Origin: Gemmatimonas sp.
GTDB taxonomy: Bacteria; Gemmatimonadota; Gemmatimonadetes; Gemmatimonadales; Gemmatimonadaceae
Length of the DNA stretch: 64,000 bases
NCBI GenBank assembly: GCA_013822425.1
Contig: PNKL01000008.1
Coordinates: 32,021-96,020, forward strand
Reading direction: 5' to 3'
The notes below the pieces were generated by a model, which saw nothing but the letters and a program-made list of their open reading frames with translations, was not told the DNA's origin and did not search any database. The stretch's first letter is position 1. Each line of letters opens with the position of its first letter. Below are positions 34,659 through 44,121 of the stretch, in pieces. The position numbers and the translations under genes were made by a program.

Positions 34659-36254
34659 GTGGGAAGACGGTCACTCCGAGGGGTACTCATCACGGTGCTC
34701 ATCGTCGCGGCCTGTCGCCGGTCGATAGGCGACGATCGACTCATCATCGCCACGCCAGCCGCCCCAGAGACGCTGGTGCCCCCGATGGTCACGAGCGACG
34801 CCGGCGCCGCCTTGGTGAACCTCCTGTTCGACCGGCTCGCTTACCTTGGACCAGCGGGCGAGACCGTCGCCGACCACGGCTTCACGCCAGGCCTGGCGGC
34901 CCGGTGGCACTGGGCCAGCGACTCCGCCGCGGTGACCTTCGAGCTCGACCCGCGCGCGCGATGGCATGATGGGCAGCCTGTAACGCCCGGCGACGTCGTG
35001 TACGCCTGGCACGTACTGCGGGATTCCGCGACAATGGCGCCGCGGGTCGCTGATCTGAATGCCCTTGTCGACTCAGTGTCCACTGGCCCTGGTGCGTCGG
35101 CGGTAACGGTCTGGTTCAAGAGTCGTCGCCCCGATCGATTCTACTGGGTAACGGAAACGCTGATCCCACTCCCGGAGCACGTCTTCTCCTCGGTGCGCGG
35201 CATCGCATGGAGTAGCGACACACTCGTCCGAATGCCCATCGGCAGCGGGCCGTACCAGATCGAGGAAGTCCAGCCCGCGCGGCGCTACGTCTTACGCGCC
35301 GTCCCAGGCCATTACCGCGCCCCCGCCCAGATCCGGCACATCATCGTGCAGGTATTCAGCGACCCGCAGTCGGCCTATCAGGCCGTCACCACAGGCACAG
35401 CGGACTTCATCGAGAGCGCCACGCGGGCACAGCTGCAGGAGCTCGAGCCGACGGCCACCGTCCGTGCGCTGGAACTTCCCGCGTTCGACTACACGTTCGC
35501 CGTGTTCAACACGCAACGGCCGCTGCTGCGCGACGCGGCCCTCCGACGCGCCCTCGTGCAGGCCACGAACCGCGACGTCGTGCGACGCAGCGTATTCGAC
35601 ACCCTCGCGTTCACGTTGCAGGCCCCGGTCGTGCGCGCGCAGTTCACATACGACAGCACGCTGCACCCGCTCGAAGTCGACACGGCGACCGCAGCCGCGA
35701 CGCTCGACGCGCTCGGCTGGCGCCGCGGACCCGACGGGGTACGCCAGCGGGGCGGCCAGCGTCTTGCGGTGGAGTTTGTCGTGCCCTCGTCGTCAAAGTC
35801 GCGCATCGCCGCCGCGATGATCATCCAGCAGCAGTGGCGTGAACTCGGGATCGCGGCGACTATCACGTCCCTCGAGTTCCAAACCGCGATCCAGCGGCTG
35901 ATGAAGCGCGACTACGACGTCTTCTTCTCAGGATGGCAGACGGGTCCTGCGCCCGCCGCGATCCGTACGACCTGGGGACCGGACGGTCTCGTGCCTGGCG
36001 GGCACAACCTTGCTGGCTACGCCGCGCCCGCGGTCCGAGCGGCGCTCGACTCAGCGGACCGCTCCACCGACCGCGCGCGCGTCCGCGCGCTGTATGCCCG
36101 GGTGTACCAGCAGATCGTGGACGATGCGCTGGCGCTGTGGCTGTTTGAGCCGCGTCCGCGCGCGCTGATCCAGCGGCGCGTCACGACACCGCCGACGCTT
36201 CGATCCGTGGGGTGGGCGCTGACGGTGCCCGCATGGACGCTGCGCCATCGCTAG
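34659..36254 (+). CDS. Peptide-type ABC transporter solute-binding lipoprotein
   Basis: GTG 34659 follows GGGAGGT with 5-nt spacing. Residues 1-19 are a lipoprotein signal (GVLITVLIVAAC, Cys19), so the protein is membrane-anchored. The mature part matches SBP_bac_5 (DppA/OppA) proteins: LLFDRLAYL, GLAARWHWASDSAAVTFELDPRARWHDGQPVTPGDVVYAW, PIGSGPYQI, VFNTQRPLLRDAALRRAL, MIIQQQWRELGIAATI and DYDVFFSGWQTG. The length (531 aa) is normal. No ABC permease or ATPase genes are adjacent, so it is an orphan binding protein, perhaps serving chromosomal permeases. Convergent overlap (74 bp) with the small zinc protein at 36181. Confidence 0.85.
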   Translation: MGRRSLRGVLITVLIVAACRRSIGDDRLIIATPAAPETLVPPMVTSDAGAALVNLLFDRLAYLGPAGETVADHGFTPGLAARWHWASDSAAVTFELDPRARWHDGQPVTPGDVVYAWHVLRDSATMAPRVADLNALVDSVSTGPGASAVTVWFKSRRPDRFYWVTETLIPLPEHVFSSVRGIAWSSDTLVRMPIGSGPYQIEEVQPARRYVLRAVPGHYRAPAQIRHIIVQVFSDPQSAYQAVTTGTADFIESATRAQLQELEPTATVRALELPAFDYTFAVFNTQRPLLRDAALRRALVQATNRDVVRRSVFDTLAFTLQAPVVRAQFTYDSTLHPLEVDTATAAATLDALGWRRGPDGVRQRGGQRLAVEFVVPSSSKSRIAAAMIIQQQWRELGIAATITSLEFQTAIQRLMKRDYDVFFSGWQTGPAPAAIRTTWGPDGLVPGGHNLAGYAAPAVRAALDSADRSTDRARVRALYARVYQQIVDDALALWLFEPRPRALIQRRVTTPPTLRSVGWALTVPAWTLRHR

Positions 36255-36402
36255 GCGCGACGTCGTCGATGCCCAGTCCCCGAATACACGCGTGGCACCA
36301 CAGCGCTCCGCTGCCGTCCGGCACGAGCTGACCGTCCGGTTCCTCGCAGGCAACCGCATCAAAGCCGCACCCGGCACACACGGCAATGGAATCGCCGCTC
36401 AT
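36181..36402 (-). CDS. Small zinc-knuckle protein, 73 aa
   Basis: CAGC near residue 9 and CHAC near residue 36 make a two-CxxC zinc site (MSGDSIAVCAGCGFDAVACEE...GALWCHACIRGLGIDD). The start overlaps the preceding stop (ATGA). The last third is a Pro/Ala/Ser tail that overlaps the end of the ABC binding-protein gene on the other strand, so the tail may be a shadow-driven extension. Probably the third gene of a unit led by the TMTC-like gene. Confidence 0.5.
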   Translation of the reverse strand: MSGDSIAVCAGCGFDAVACEEPDGQLVPDGSGALWCHACIRGLGIDDVAPSDGAASMRAPSAPTPRIEASAVS

Positions 36403-36809
36403 GCCGCCGCCACAAGCAATGACTGCGTGATCGCGGCGATGCGCCAGCGGTGCCGCGTCATGCCTGGCGGCGTCAGCACCGCCTCCTGCAACCGCACCAG
36501 GATGCGGTGCGGGTGCATCTGCTCTTCGACGGCAGCAATCGCCCCGCGCACGAGCGCATCTCCCTCACGATCACCAATCGCGGCGTGTGCCACCACGGCG
36601 TCGGCCAAGGCGAGCTCCCACCCGGCCAGCAGCCGCTCGCATGCCGACGCGGCGTGGCGCACCATGTGCTCATCCGCCAACGGCAGGTCCGCCAGATCTC
36701 GCGCAACCAGAGCCGCCCCAACGAACTCCCAGCGCGACGCATTCTGCCCCGCGTGGGCGGCGACCCGTACGAGATCGATCCCGATCTGTTCGACACTGAG
36801 ACGGTTCAT
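36399..36809 (-). CDS. Hypothetical helical protein, 136 aa
   Basis: ATG 36809 overlaps the TMTC-like stop (ATGA), and its own stop overlaps the next start. The protein is almost all helix (LSVEQIGIDLVRVAAHAGQNASRWEFVGAALVARDLADLPLADEHMVRHAASACERLLAGWELALADAVVAHAAIGDREGDALVRG) with one Cys and no motif. Overlap on both sides makes the gene secure, function unknown. Confidence 0.6.
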   Translation of the reverse strand: MNRLSVEQIGIDLVRVAAHAGQNASRWEFVGAALVARDLADLPLADEHMVRHAASACERLLAGWELALADAVVAHAAIGDREGDALVRGAIAAVEEQMHPHRILVRLQEAVLTPPGMTRHRWRIAAITQSLLVAAA

Positions 36810-38530
36810 TGCACCGGGGCTCCCATCACCACCGCCAACGTCGGCCGGGCGCCCTTGTGCGGGCGCACGACCGGAGACGGGACCGTATCGTGCGCGGCGA
36901 GCGCGCTGTCCGCGAAGGCGATCAGCGGCGCAAAGGTCCCGCCCGGTTCCCCGTCGATCAATGCCTGCCGTGCCGTCGTCATGGCGTCCGTGAACTGCAG
37001 GAGCCGGAGTTGGCAATGGACGAGGCCCACCTTTGCCGCACTCATGTCCGGTCGCACCTGGAGAGCGGTCGCGTACGCCCAGATCGCATCCGGGCACCGC
37101 TTCGTCTCACGCAGCAGGTGGCCCAGATCGAGCAGGCCCCCCGGATACGACGGATACAGCACGTACGCCAGCCGCAGCTCACGCTCCGCCTCGGCAAACT
37201 GCCGGTTCTGGTAGAGGTGCGCCCCGAGCGCGTGGTGCCCCTTGTAGTCCGTCGGTTGGTCACGAACCATTTGCCGGAAGAGGGTTTCGTTGTCCAGCCA
37301 GACCGGCCCGCGCGCGATGGTACGCTGGCCGTACGCGACGAGTATCCCGACGGTCGCCAGCGCACCAGCAGCCGCGAGCACGCGGCGCCGTGCGAGATAC
37401 GGCCAGACCGCCTCCCATCCCCGCGCGAGCGCGAGTGCGACACCGAGCGAGGGGAAGAAGAGCGTGCGCTCAGCCAACACGATGCCCGACGCAAAGGCGA
37501 TGTTTGCCACGGGACCGAGCGAGATGATGGCCCACGCGAGCCCGAATCCCATCCAGCGATCACGCCGCCACGCCAGCACCGTTGCCACGAGGGCCAGCAC
37601 AACGAACACCGCCCCCTCGAACTGTGGCGCGCCCCATTGCAGGACCCCCGTCACCTTCTCCGGCGCATAGTCCGCCGACAGCGTCATGGGCCAGGTGAGC
37701 AGCCGGAGCCACTCCGGATAGACGGGGAGCATGATCGAGAGGCGGTCCAGCAGTCCGCGCTGGTACAGCGCGACATGCGGGGAGTCGCCTGTGACGACGC
37801 CTAGTACCGCCCGCCGCAGCGCGATGGCCAGCACGACGACAGCACCCGTCGCAACCAGCAGCGGCCACACGCGTCGCAGCGCCTCGCGCAGGGAGCCGTC
37901 GCCGCGTCCAGGTCCGAGCGCATAGGCGAGCGCCAAGGCAGGGAAGACGATGACGTGCTCCTTGAAACCGATCGCGAGGAACAACAGCCCGGCAATCGTG
38001 AAGAGCGGGCGCCACTTCGGCGTCACGGCCTGCCACCATCGCACGGTGAGCGCGCCGGCGGCGAACGTCAGGAGTGCGGCCCACAATTCCGCCTGTCCGA
38101 CCACATTCGCGACCGCCTCCACGTGCGTCGGGAGCAACGCGAACCAGAGACTGGCAATCAACGCGGCCGTCTGGCCCGCGACGAAGGTCAACGCGACCGC
38201 GACGAGTGCACAGATCCCGGCATACAGCGCAACGTTGAGCACGTGGAAGATTGCCGGGCTCCCGCCGCCCAGGACCCACTCGACGCGGTACGCCACCAGC
38301 GCGAGCGGCCGATACAGGCTGTTCCGGGGCGCCGGCCAATAGGGCGTGTTGAGATAGTCCGACCACCGATGCGACCCCGTGATCAGCGGATTCTCGCTGA
38401 TGATCCAGCGGTCATCGTAGGTGAAGAGATTGGCGACCGAGGGAAGATGCGCCAGCAGTGCCGCGAGGCTCACCGCGCACGCGAGCCACCAGAGTTGCTT
38501 GTTTCGCTCGGTCCAGCGGGGTAGACGCAC
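36806..38530 (-). CDS. TMTC-like polytopic membrane protein with C-terminal TPRs
   Basis: GTG 38530 follows a GAGGGAG; the frame is open to 38650. About ten membrane segments fill residues 15-400. The first loop has TYDDRWIISENPLI, resembling the acidic motif of PMT/ArnT-like GT-C glycosyltransferases, and a later LSADYAPEK matches the DUF1736 signature of TMTC O-mannosyltransferases. The last 170 residues form TPR-like helix pairs (YKGHHALGAHLYQNRQFAEAERELRLAYVLYPSYPGG, LGHLLRETKRCPDAIWAYATALQVRPD). The likely role is transfer of a sugar from a polyprenyl donor onto envelope proteins. Leads a three-gene overlapping unit. Confidence 0.75.
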   Translation of the reverse strand: MRLPRWTERNKQLWWLACAVSLAALLAHLPSVANLFTYDDRWIISENPLITGSHRWSDYLNTPYWPAPRNSLYRPLALVAYRVEWVLGGGSPAIFHVLNVALYAGICALVAVALTFVAGQTAALIASLWFALLPTHVEAVANVVGQAELWAALLTFAAGALTVRWWQAVTPKWRPLFTIAGLLFLAIGFKEHVIVFPALALAYALGPGRGDGSLREALRRVWPLLVATGAVVVLAIALRRAVLGVVTGDSPHVALYQRGLLDRLSIMLPVYPEWLRLLTWPMTLSADYAPEKVTGVLQWGAPQFEGAVFVVLALVATVLAWRRDRWMGFGLAWAIISLGPVANIAFASGIVLAERTLFFPSLGVALALARGWEAVWPYLARRRVLAAAGALATVGILVAYGQRTIARGPVWLDNETLFRQMVRDQPTDYKGHHALGAHLYQNRQFAEAERELRLAYVLYPSYPGGLLDLGHLLRETKRCPDAIWAYATALQVRPDMSAAKVGLVHCQLRLLQFTDAMTTARQALIDGEPGGTFAPLIAFADSALAAHDTVPSPVVRPHKGARPTLAVVMGAPVQ

Positions 38531-38585
38531 GCTCCCTCGAAATCGGTGTCCTCTCGAGAGGGTAGTGTGCGCGCCAACTGGCCGT

Positions 38586-39275
38586 TTAGCGGCTCCGTGG
38601 CATCGAACTCCCGGGGTCAGCGATCGGCACGGCATCCGTGCCGGCAGCATCCGTCAGCGCAACCGCGCGCGTCCGCGCAGCACGCGAATCGACACGGCCT
38701 TCGTACGGCACGGGTGGGTGCTGCTGCCCCACGATGCGATCCGACTCGCGCAACCCAACCCACAGGGCGCGGGTCAGTTCGGCGTCGGCACACTGGGCGA
38801 GCGGCGACTCCTGGATGCTCGCCCAACGCTTCACCGCCAGCATGGCGGCGCGCACGCGGTCACCGAACGACACGACCACAGGATCCGGAGTCGACAGGAG
38901 GTCGTGATCGCCGTGCGCCTGCAATGGATCGCGGCGCTCGGGCCGCCCGAGCGTCTCCAGGGCCTCGCACATCGCGCCCCACGATGCCAGCGCGTCCGGA
39001 CTCAGCGCACCGACGTCCACGTCCGCGCCCACGCGAGACAGCGTGACCTTCGCGGACAGGACGTCCTGACGGAGCGCTGATGCCCATCGGCCGAGTCGCT
39101 CCCGACGACGTACGAGATCATCGATGGTCGCGCACAGCGTCTCCACGTCATCGCGATCGTCACGCGCACGCATCTCCGCCCAGGCATCTTCTCGCGATTC
39201 CCTCCGACCGAGTTCCTCAAGGTCATCCTCGCACAGCTCGGGACCGTCGAGGCCGCCGTCGTCATCCCTGCGCAT
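38586..39275 (-). CDS. Hypothetical charged protein, 229 aa
   Basis: ATG 39275 has GGGAGG 9 nt upstream. The N-terminal 60 residues are highly charged and helical (DDLEELGRRESREDAWAEMRARDDRDDVETLCATIDDLVRRRERLGRW), likely coiled coil. The middle is helical with a short strand (DPVVVSFGDRVRAAMLAVKRW). The C-terminus is basic. It lies downstream of the YqaJ nuclease on the same strand, so it may belong to the recombination module. No family recognised. Confidence 0.55.
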   Translation of the reverse strand: MRRDDDGGLDGPELCEDDLEELGRRESREDAWAEMRARDDRDDVETLCATIDDLVRRRERLGRWASALRQDVLSAKVTLSRVGADVDVGALSPDALASWGAMCEALETLGRPERRDPLQAHGDHDLLSTPDPVVVSFGDRVRAAMLAVKRWASIQESPLAQCADAELTRALWVGLRESDRIVGQQHPPVPYEGRVDSRAARTRAVALTDAAGTDAVPIADPGSSMPRSR

Positions 39276-39333
39276 TCGGCGATTCCTCCCTCACGGCCAG
39301 TCGGAGCTCGACCGCAGCGTTCGAACGCATCGC

Positions 39334-40503
39334 TCACCGCCCGATGACGCTGGCCACGTCGGCGACCGATCCCTGGAGTGGCGTGTCCGCTGACACATCG
39401 GACGCGACCGCCGCGGCAAGGGCGGCCTGGGCGCGCTTGCGCGCGTTCGGCGCTGCGGTCTTCGCGGTCGCGGGGAACTCCGCGTCGAGCAGCGCCGCCG
39501 TCTGCCGGCTGGCCTTCATCACGAACTTGGGCGACGGTGTGCCGCGGTGGCGCTGCTGGATCGCGTCGTCGGCGCCGAGCTCCATCGCCACGTCCTTCCA
39601 CGCGACGTTCCCCTCCTTGGGCGCGTCCCATGTCACACGATCGCCCTGCGAGGTCGTCAGCACACCGCCCTCGGCGAACGCGTCCTTGAGGATGCTCTCG
39701 TGCTGTGCCTGCTCGGCCTCGAGCAGCTTGATCTGGCGCTTGACCCGCTCCGCCTCGAGGAACGCGCGGTCGAGCGTCTCACTCGTCGCAATCTCCTTCG
39801 CAGCCGACTTCTGGCGCCGGCGCAGCAGATACTCGTCCGACATCGGCCATTCCTCCGCGGTCGGTCGGATCCCCGTTTGCATGTGCTGCTCATAGAACCG
39901 ACAGCCCACTGCCAACAGACGCTCCTGGTGCTCCGGGTTCTCGGCGATCGGGTAGATCCGGAAGTCGTTCCCGCCGATCAACACGGCGATGTCAGCGCGC
40001 TTCCAGCCGCGCACGAGCATCTGCCACTGCACCTGGTCGTAGTAGTGTTTCGGTACCGCCTCCGTGCCGGCATCCCCCCAACTATCGACGGCATAGGCAC
40101 TCGCCGTCTTGCACTCCAGGAGGTGCTCCTCGCCGCCCTGGGCGGGTGTGACCACGCGGTCCGGCGACGCGATCACCCACGGATAGTCCGGATGCACCAG
40201 CGTCTTCGAGAGGTGCAGTTCCTCGGGATCCAGTTGCATCTCGTGCGCGTAGCGCAGCGCAACGATCGGTTCGAGGTACAGACCCGCCACCATGAACGAG
40301 TTCGGTGGCGTGTGTGGCTTCAGGCCGAACTTCTCGTCAAAGACGTCGCCCGCGCAGGTATAGGGGTTCGTCCCGTTGAGTGCAGAGATCTCGGTCGCGG
40401 TAATCCCCGTGCGCCGCAACGCCCGTTGTTCCTCGGACAGCCCCTGCGGTGCGACGCGGGGCAGGACCATCCAACTTTCCGCATTGATGTCGTTGAGATC
40501 CAT
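39334..40503 (-). CDS. YqaJ-family (lambda-exonuclease-like) recombinase nuclease
   Basis: 389 residues. It has the RRTGITATEISALNG start helix, GDVFDEKFG, GLYLEPIVALRY (catalytic Glu in GxxxEP), ASPDRVV (Asp), LECKTA (Glu-x-Lys), DSWGDAGTEAVPKHYYDQVQWQML and VAVLIGGNDFRIYPI-like strands, in the order of YqaJ/alkaline exonucleases. The enzyme degrades dsDNA 5'-3' to make 3' ssDNA for annealing-type recombination. A charged helical region (about 230-300) follows, ending in an Ala-rich tail. No Erf/RecT/Redbeta annealase is evident nearby. Followed upstream by an unknown 352-aa coiled-coil protein with an 18-bp gap. Confidence 0.9.
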   Translation of the reverse strand: MDLNDINAESWMVLPRVAPQGLSEEQRALRRTGITATEISALNGTNPYTCAGDVFDEKFGLKPHTPPNSFMVAGLYLEPIVALRYAHEMQLDPEELHLSKTLVHPDYPWVIASPDRVVTPAQGGEEHLLECKTASAYAVDSWGDAGTEAVPKHYYDQVQWQMLVRGWKRADIAVLIGGNDFRIYPIAENPEHQERLLAVGCRFYEQHMQTGIRPTAEEWPMSDEYLLRRRQKSAAKEIATSETLDRAFLEAERVKRQIKLLEAEQAQHESILKDAFAEGGVLTTSQGDRVTWDAPKEGNVAWKDVAMELGADDAIQQRHRGTPSPKFVMKASRQTAALLDAEFPATAKTAAPNARKRAQAALAAAVASDVSADTPLQGSVADVASVIGR

Positions 40504-40521
40504 GATCGGGACCGGACCGGG

Positions 40522-41580
40522 TTAGGGAGTGCGCTCGCGCGCGGCAACGAATTCCGAGAGCTCCATCGCATCTTCCGCGACGGCCATTTCGAGGCTGCAG
40601 CTCCGCTGGCGAACGGCGTACGCGGCCATCGTGGGCTGGATCGTACTGGAGAATCCGGGTACATCCTCCAATCGACCCGGCGCCTCGGCGGCACGCACCT
40701 GCTGCCCGATCAGACGCAGCGGCACCAGCGGGCCCTCAAGCGGCAGGCCAGCCGACGACACCGGTTCGGTGAGCCGCTCCGGCAGCGTGATGACCGTCGC
40801 CGCGCCCAGGCGCCAATGCAGCACGGGCTCGCCCAGGTCCGTGCGCTCCAGACGCTCGAGCGCCTGCCACCCGTCGTGTACCTCCGTCAACGTCCGCGCC
40901 AGCGCCGCACGCTGGGCATTTGAGGCTGCCAGCCGGCCCTCCATGCCGGCCACCAGCGCCTGCAACCGCGCCACCTCAGCACCCGGCCCGCTGGAATCGA
41001 CGCCATTCGGCATCGGACCCCTGATGCGCGCGCCGGCGTCCACGCTGGCATCGGCCAACGCGTCCGCCACCACCTCCGGACGAAGGGCGCGTACCAGCGG
41101 CGCGACCTCGACCTTCGCGCTTCCCGGCTGCCGGGCTTCTTCGACGGCACGGTCGACGGCAGGACGGTAGGACCGGGGCACTTTGGCGAGCGCGAACTCA
41201 TACGACTTGCCACCGCACACGATACGGACCCGATCACCATCCAGCGGTACGAAGTGCACACGCCCTCGCGTAACCTCCGCGGCGATCTGCTCCTGCAGCA
41301 ACTCGGTGCTCGCCCGCTCGACGGCCACCTCCAGATCGCCCCAGCCGTAGTCAGCGTCCTGCGCGGACAGCAGCCGACGCAAACTCCCGGACACGTCCGC
41401 CTCGAATACGACTTCATGGTGAACACCGACCGACACAAGGACTGCCCCGGGTCGCATCGAGATCACCTCCACGTCCGGCTCCCGCAGTCGGCGCGACACA
41501 CGACGCAGCAACGCCGCCTCCACGTCGGACGCGGGGTGCGCTTGGTGCAACTCCGGATTGACCCGCACTGACGCTTCCAT
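40522..41580 (-). CDS. Hypothetical protein, partner of YqaJ nuclease, 352 aa
   Basis: ATG 41580 follows GAGGAG with 9-nt spacing, a clear start inside a longer open frame. The N-terminal 130 residues are strand/helix (DVEVISMRPGAVLVSVGVHHEVVFEADVSGSLRRLL). A helical region with a probable coiled coil follows (ARLQALVAGMEGRLAASNAQRAALARTLTEVHDGWQALERLE), then a short beta region (LGAATVITLPERLTEPV). Only 18 bp separate it from the nuclease, so it may supply a single-strand annealing or loading function, but no RecT/Erf signature is visible. Confidence 0.6.
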   Translation of the reverse strand: MEASVRVNPELHQAHPASDVEAALLRRVSRRLREPDVEVISMRPGAVLVSVGVHHEVVFEADVSGSLRRLLSAQDADYGWGDLEVAVERASTELLQEQIAAEVTRGRVHFVPLDGDRVRIVCGGKSYEFALAKVPRSYRPAVDRAVEEARQPGSAKVEVAPLVRALRPEVVADALADASVDAGARIRGPMPNGVDSSGPGAEVARLQALVAGMEGRLAASNAQRAALARTLTEVHDGWQALERLERTDLGEPVLHWRLGAATVITLPERLTEPVSSAGLPLEGPLVPLRLIGQQVRAAEAPGRLEDVPGFSSTIQPTMAAYAVRQRSCSLEMAVAEDAMELSEFVAARERTP

Positions 41581-41653
41581 GCCAGACACTCCTCGAGCAA
41601 CCGACGTTTCTGCAGAGGATATCGCTCTGACGGGCTGAGTGAGGCGTGCCGAC

Positions 41654-41902
41654 TTACGCGGCGCGCGCGCCGTCCACCAGCGCCCACCGCGGACCGGAAC
41701 GATGGCCACTTTCCGGATCACGTTCGCGCACCACGGCGACACGGCCCACGTGCTTCATGCGTCGCAGCGCGGTGTCGACCGTGCGCCACTCCACGCCGGC
41801 ATACGGGATTCCGAGGCGGGCCAGCAGGGGCGAGAAGCCGAGCGGTCCGTCATGGAGCGCCGCTTCGATGCGATCAGTGAGCGGGGATTCGGCATCGGGC
41901 AT
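41654..41902 (-). CDS. Small winged-helix-like protein, 82 aa
   Basis: It opens MPDAESPLTDRIEAALHDGPLGFSPLLARLGIPYAGVEWRTVDTALRRMKHVGRVAVVRERD: three helices then a strand pair, the order of a winged helix (helix LTDRIEAAL, helix FSPLLARLG, recognition helix VDTALRRMKHVG, wing VAVVRERD). Likely a DNA-binding regulator or adapter. It stands between the coiled-coil gene and the helicase, all on the minus strand. ATG 41902 has no clear ribosome binding site. Confidence 0.55.
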   Translation of the reverse strand: MPDAESPLTDRIEAALHDGPLGFSPLLARLGIPYAGVEWRTVDTALRRMKHVGRVAVVRERDPESGHRSGPRWALVDGARAA

Positions 41903-42015
41903 ACCGCAAGCGTACGGTGCGGACCGCACGCATCAGCCGCGTGTGAGCCCGGTCATGAGACGACACGCCGCGCACGGCGCGGTCTTCATGGGACCCCTCG
42001 CCGTCGGTGCAACCG

Positions 42016-44088
42016 TTATGCGGCACTCACGGTGGCCGACTGGGCAAGCACCGCACGCACCGCCTCTTCGTGCGACGCCGGCGCGACATACGTCCCCGAG
42101 CGGTACAAGGTCTCCAGCACACGCATGATGTGCGCGCCGGAGTGACCATAATGCGCCCGCAAGCTCTGGGTGTGGGCCAGTACCACGAGCTGACGGCGCG
42201 CGCGACTCATCCCGACGTTCAGCAGGGCGGGAAGGTCCGGATTCCGCCGACCGTCGAGAAACATCGACACCGAGGGTGGCGCATCGACCAGGTCGAGCAG
42301 GATGATGTCCTGTTCGCCGCCCTGCGCCCGGTGGATCGTGCGGACAAAGCCACCGCCGAACTGGAACGACGGCACCTTGCGATCGAGCATTCGCCGCAGG
42401 CCCTGAATGTGCGCGTTGAAGGGTGCAATGATCCCGATCTCCCGCAGATCCCGCGCCACCCACGCGTCGACCAGGGCTGCCACGAGCATCTGATGGCCGA
42501 CGTTCTGTCGGCTCGACGCCACCCGCTCGCTGGTCACCCCGAGCTTGGAGGTATCCACAAGCAAGAGCGCCGGTCCCGTGATCGGCGCGCGCAGGGCGAT
42601 GCCCGGCGCGTCCTCGAGGACGCCCTGGTAGTAGAGCGCGGAAATCGCCGCACGGATCGGCGGGTCCATGCGGTACTGGATACGCAGCACCACGCAGCGC
42701 GGATCGGTGGTCGTCGGATCGGCCACGCCGAGCTGGTGATACAGCGTGCGCTTGAGGAAATGCTCTGCGGCGGTCGTGTTCGCCTGCACCACGGGGGGCA
42801 ACTGCATCGGATCCCCGAACACGGCGAGTTGGCGCTTGGCCTTGAGCCCCGCAATCATCACGGCCGGCAACTGCGCCATGGATGCCTCATCAACCACGAC
42901 GAGATGCGTGGCCGGGATCGCCTCGAACCGAAGGGCGAGGCTGGAGAGGGTGACGCCGATGACGGAGGCGCGCCGAAGCACCCCGCGCGCGAGCTTCGTC
43001 ACCTCCTCGTGCAACGCATCCACCGCATCCACCAGAGGCTGCGGCGCCGACGCGGGCAGGTGCAGCGCGAGCGCGGCCACGCGTTCCTCGAGGGTTGGGG
43101 CACTGTCCTCCGTTGGTCGCGGCTTCCGGCCCGGGCGACCCTGGCGTGGCGGGCGGTAGCTGGGACTGATCACGCGGACCTCCCGCTCCAGCGCCTCGAC
43201 ACTGGCCACGAGGTCCGGCCGCGCATGCGGTCCCATCTGTCGCCGTGCGGCGTCCTTGAGCGAGACCGCCAGCCCCTTCAGCACCGGCGTCGCGCGCCCG
43301 ATGCGCACCAAGCGCCCCTCCTGCAAGAGTGCCGGCTGGGCGACGTCGATCACGGCCTTGAGCGCCAGGTCAAGCGCCCCATTCGTATGGGCCACCACGA
43401 GCACCTTGCGATCCAGCGCCTCGACCGCTGCGGTCACCGTCGCGCCCAGCGTCAGGGTCTTGCCCGTGCCGGGCGGCCCGATAACCGCGGTCAGTTCGCT
43501 GCCGAGCACCTGACAAGCCGCCCCGCGCTGGCCGGCGTTCAGCCGCCCTTCGGTCAGCACCGGATGTGCCACAGCCTCTGCGGACGACCCGGTCTCGCGC
43601 AGACCCACGGTGCGCCAGACGCGCTCGCGCTTGGTTTCCTCCACGACGGGATGCACCGTCGCGAGGATCCCCAACATCGCTTCCAGTACTTCGGTCGGTG
43701 TGAAGGCGAGGATGGCCCCGCGCCCCTCCTCCGGGATCGGCACCTCGGTAGCCACGATGAAGACCTGTCCCTTCTCGTGCACCTCCTCGATGGTCCCCGT
43801 CAACGCCTTGCCGTTCCGCAGGCGAATCTCAGTGGTGGTGAAGGGCGGGGCCTGCACCCGACGCTCGAGCGACATCGCGTACAGGTAATGTCCGCCCTCG
43901 CGACGATCCAGCCGCGACCCGGTGACGTCCACCGGCAGGTCACCGCCCCATCGCGCCAAGTCGCGACGGACGGCATCCAACTCATCGCTCAGTCCTCGCA
44001 CGCATCCCGCGTGCAAGTCCGCGAAACGCGTTTCAGGCGTGTTCAAATCGGCGACCGCCACGAAGCACCCTATCATAGAGGTGAACAT
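42016..44088 (-). CDS. Superfamily 1 DNA/RNA helicase (Upf1-like)
   Basis: 690 residues. Motif I is GPPGTGKT (204-211). Motif II is VVVDEASMAQLP. Motif III is GDPMQLPPV. Motif IV region is QYRMDPPI. Motif V region is TIHRAQGGEQDI and motif VI is NVGMSRARRQL. The N-terminal 180 residues contain a beta-barrel-like stretch (TTEIRLRNGKALTGTIEEVHEKGQVFIVATEVPI), as in Upf1/Dna2/IGHMBP2-like helicases. It likely unwinds DNA 5'-3' in replication or repair and probably cooperates with the YqaJ nuclease downstream. ATG 44088 or 44076 could be the start; neither has a clear ribosome binding site. Confidence 0.88.
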   Translation of the reverse strand: MFTSMIGCFVAVADLNTPETRFADLHAGCVRGLSDELDAVRRDLARWGGDLPVDVTGSRLDRREGGHYLYAMSLERRVQAPPFTTTEIRLRNGKALTGTIEEVHEKGQVFIVATEVPIPEEGRGAILAFTPTEVLEAMLGILATVHPVVEETKRERVWRTVGLRETGSSAEAVAHPVLTEGRLNAGQRGAACQVLGSELTAVIGPPGTGKTLTLGATVTAAVEALDRKVLVVAHTNGALDLALKAVIDVAQPALLQEGRLVRIGRATPVLKGLAVSLKDAARRQMGPHARPDLVASVEALEREVRVISPSYRPPRQGRPGRKPRPTEDSAPTLEERVAALALHLPASAPQPLVDAVDALHEEVTKLARGVLRRASVIGVTLSSLALRFEAIPATHLVVVDEASMAQLPAVMIAGLKAKRQLAVFGDPMQLPPVVQANTTAAEHFLKRTLYHQLGVADPTTTDPRCVVLRIQYRMDPPIRAAISALYYQGVLEDAPGIALRAPITGPALLLVDTSKLGVTSERVASSRQNVGHQMLVAALVDAWVARDLREIGIIAPFNAHIQGLRRMLDRKVPSFQFGGGFVRTIHRAQGGEQDIILLDLVDAPPSVSMFLDGRRNPDLPALLNVGMSRARRQLVVLAHTQSLRAHYGHSGAHIMRVLETLYRSGTYVAPASHEEAVRAVLAQSATVSAA

Positions 44089-44121
44089 ATGGCGCTGGCA
44101 CGCCAGCCGGGCATCGCGCCC

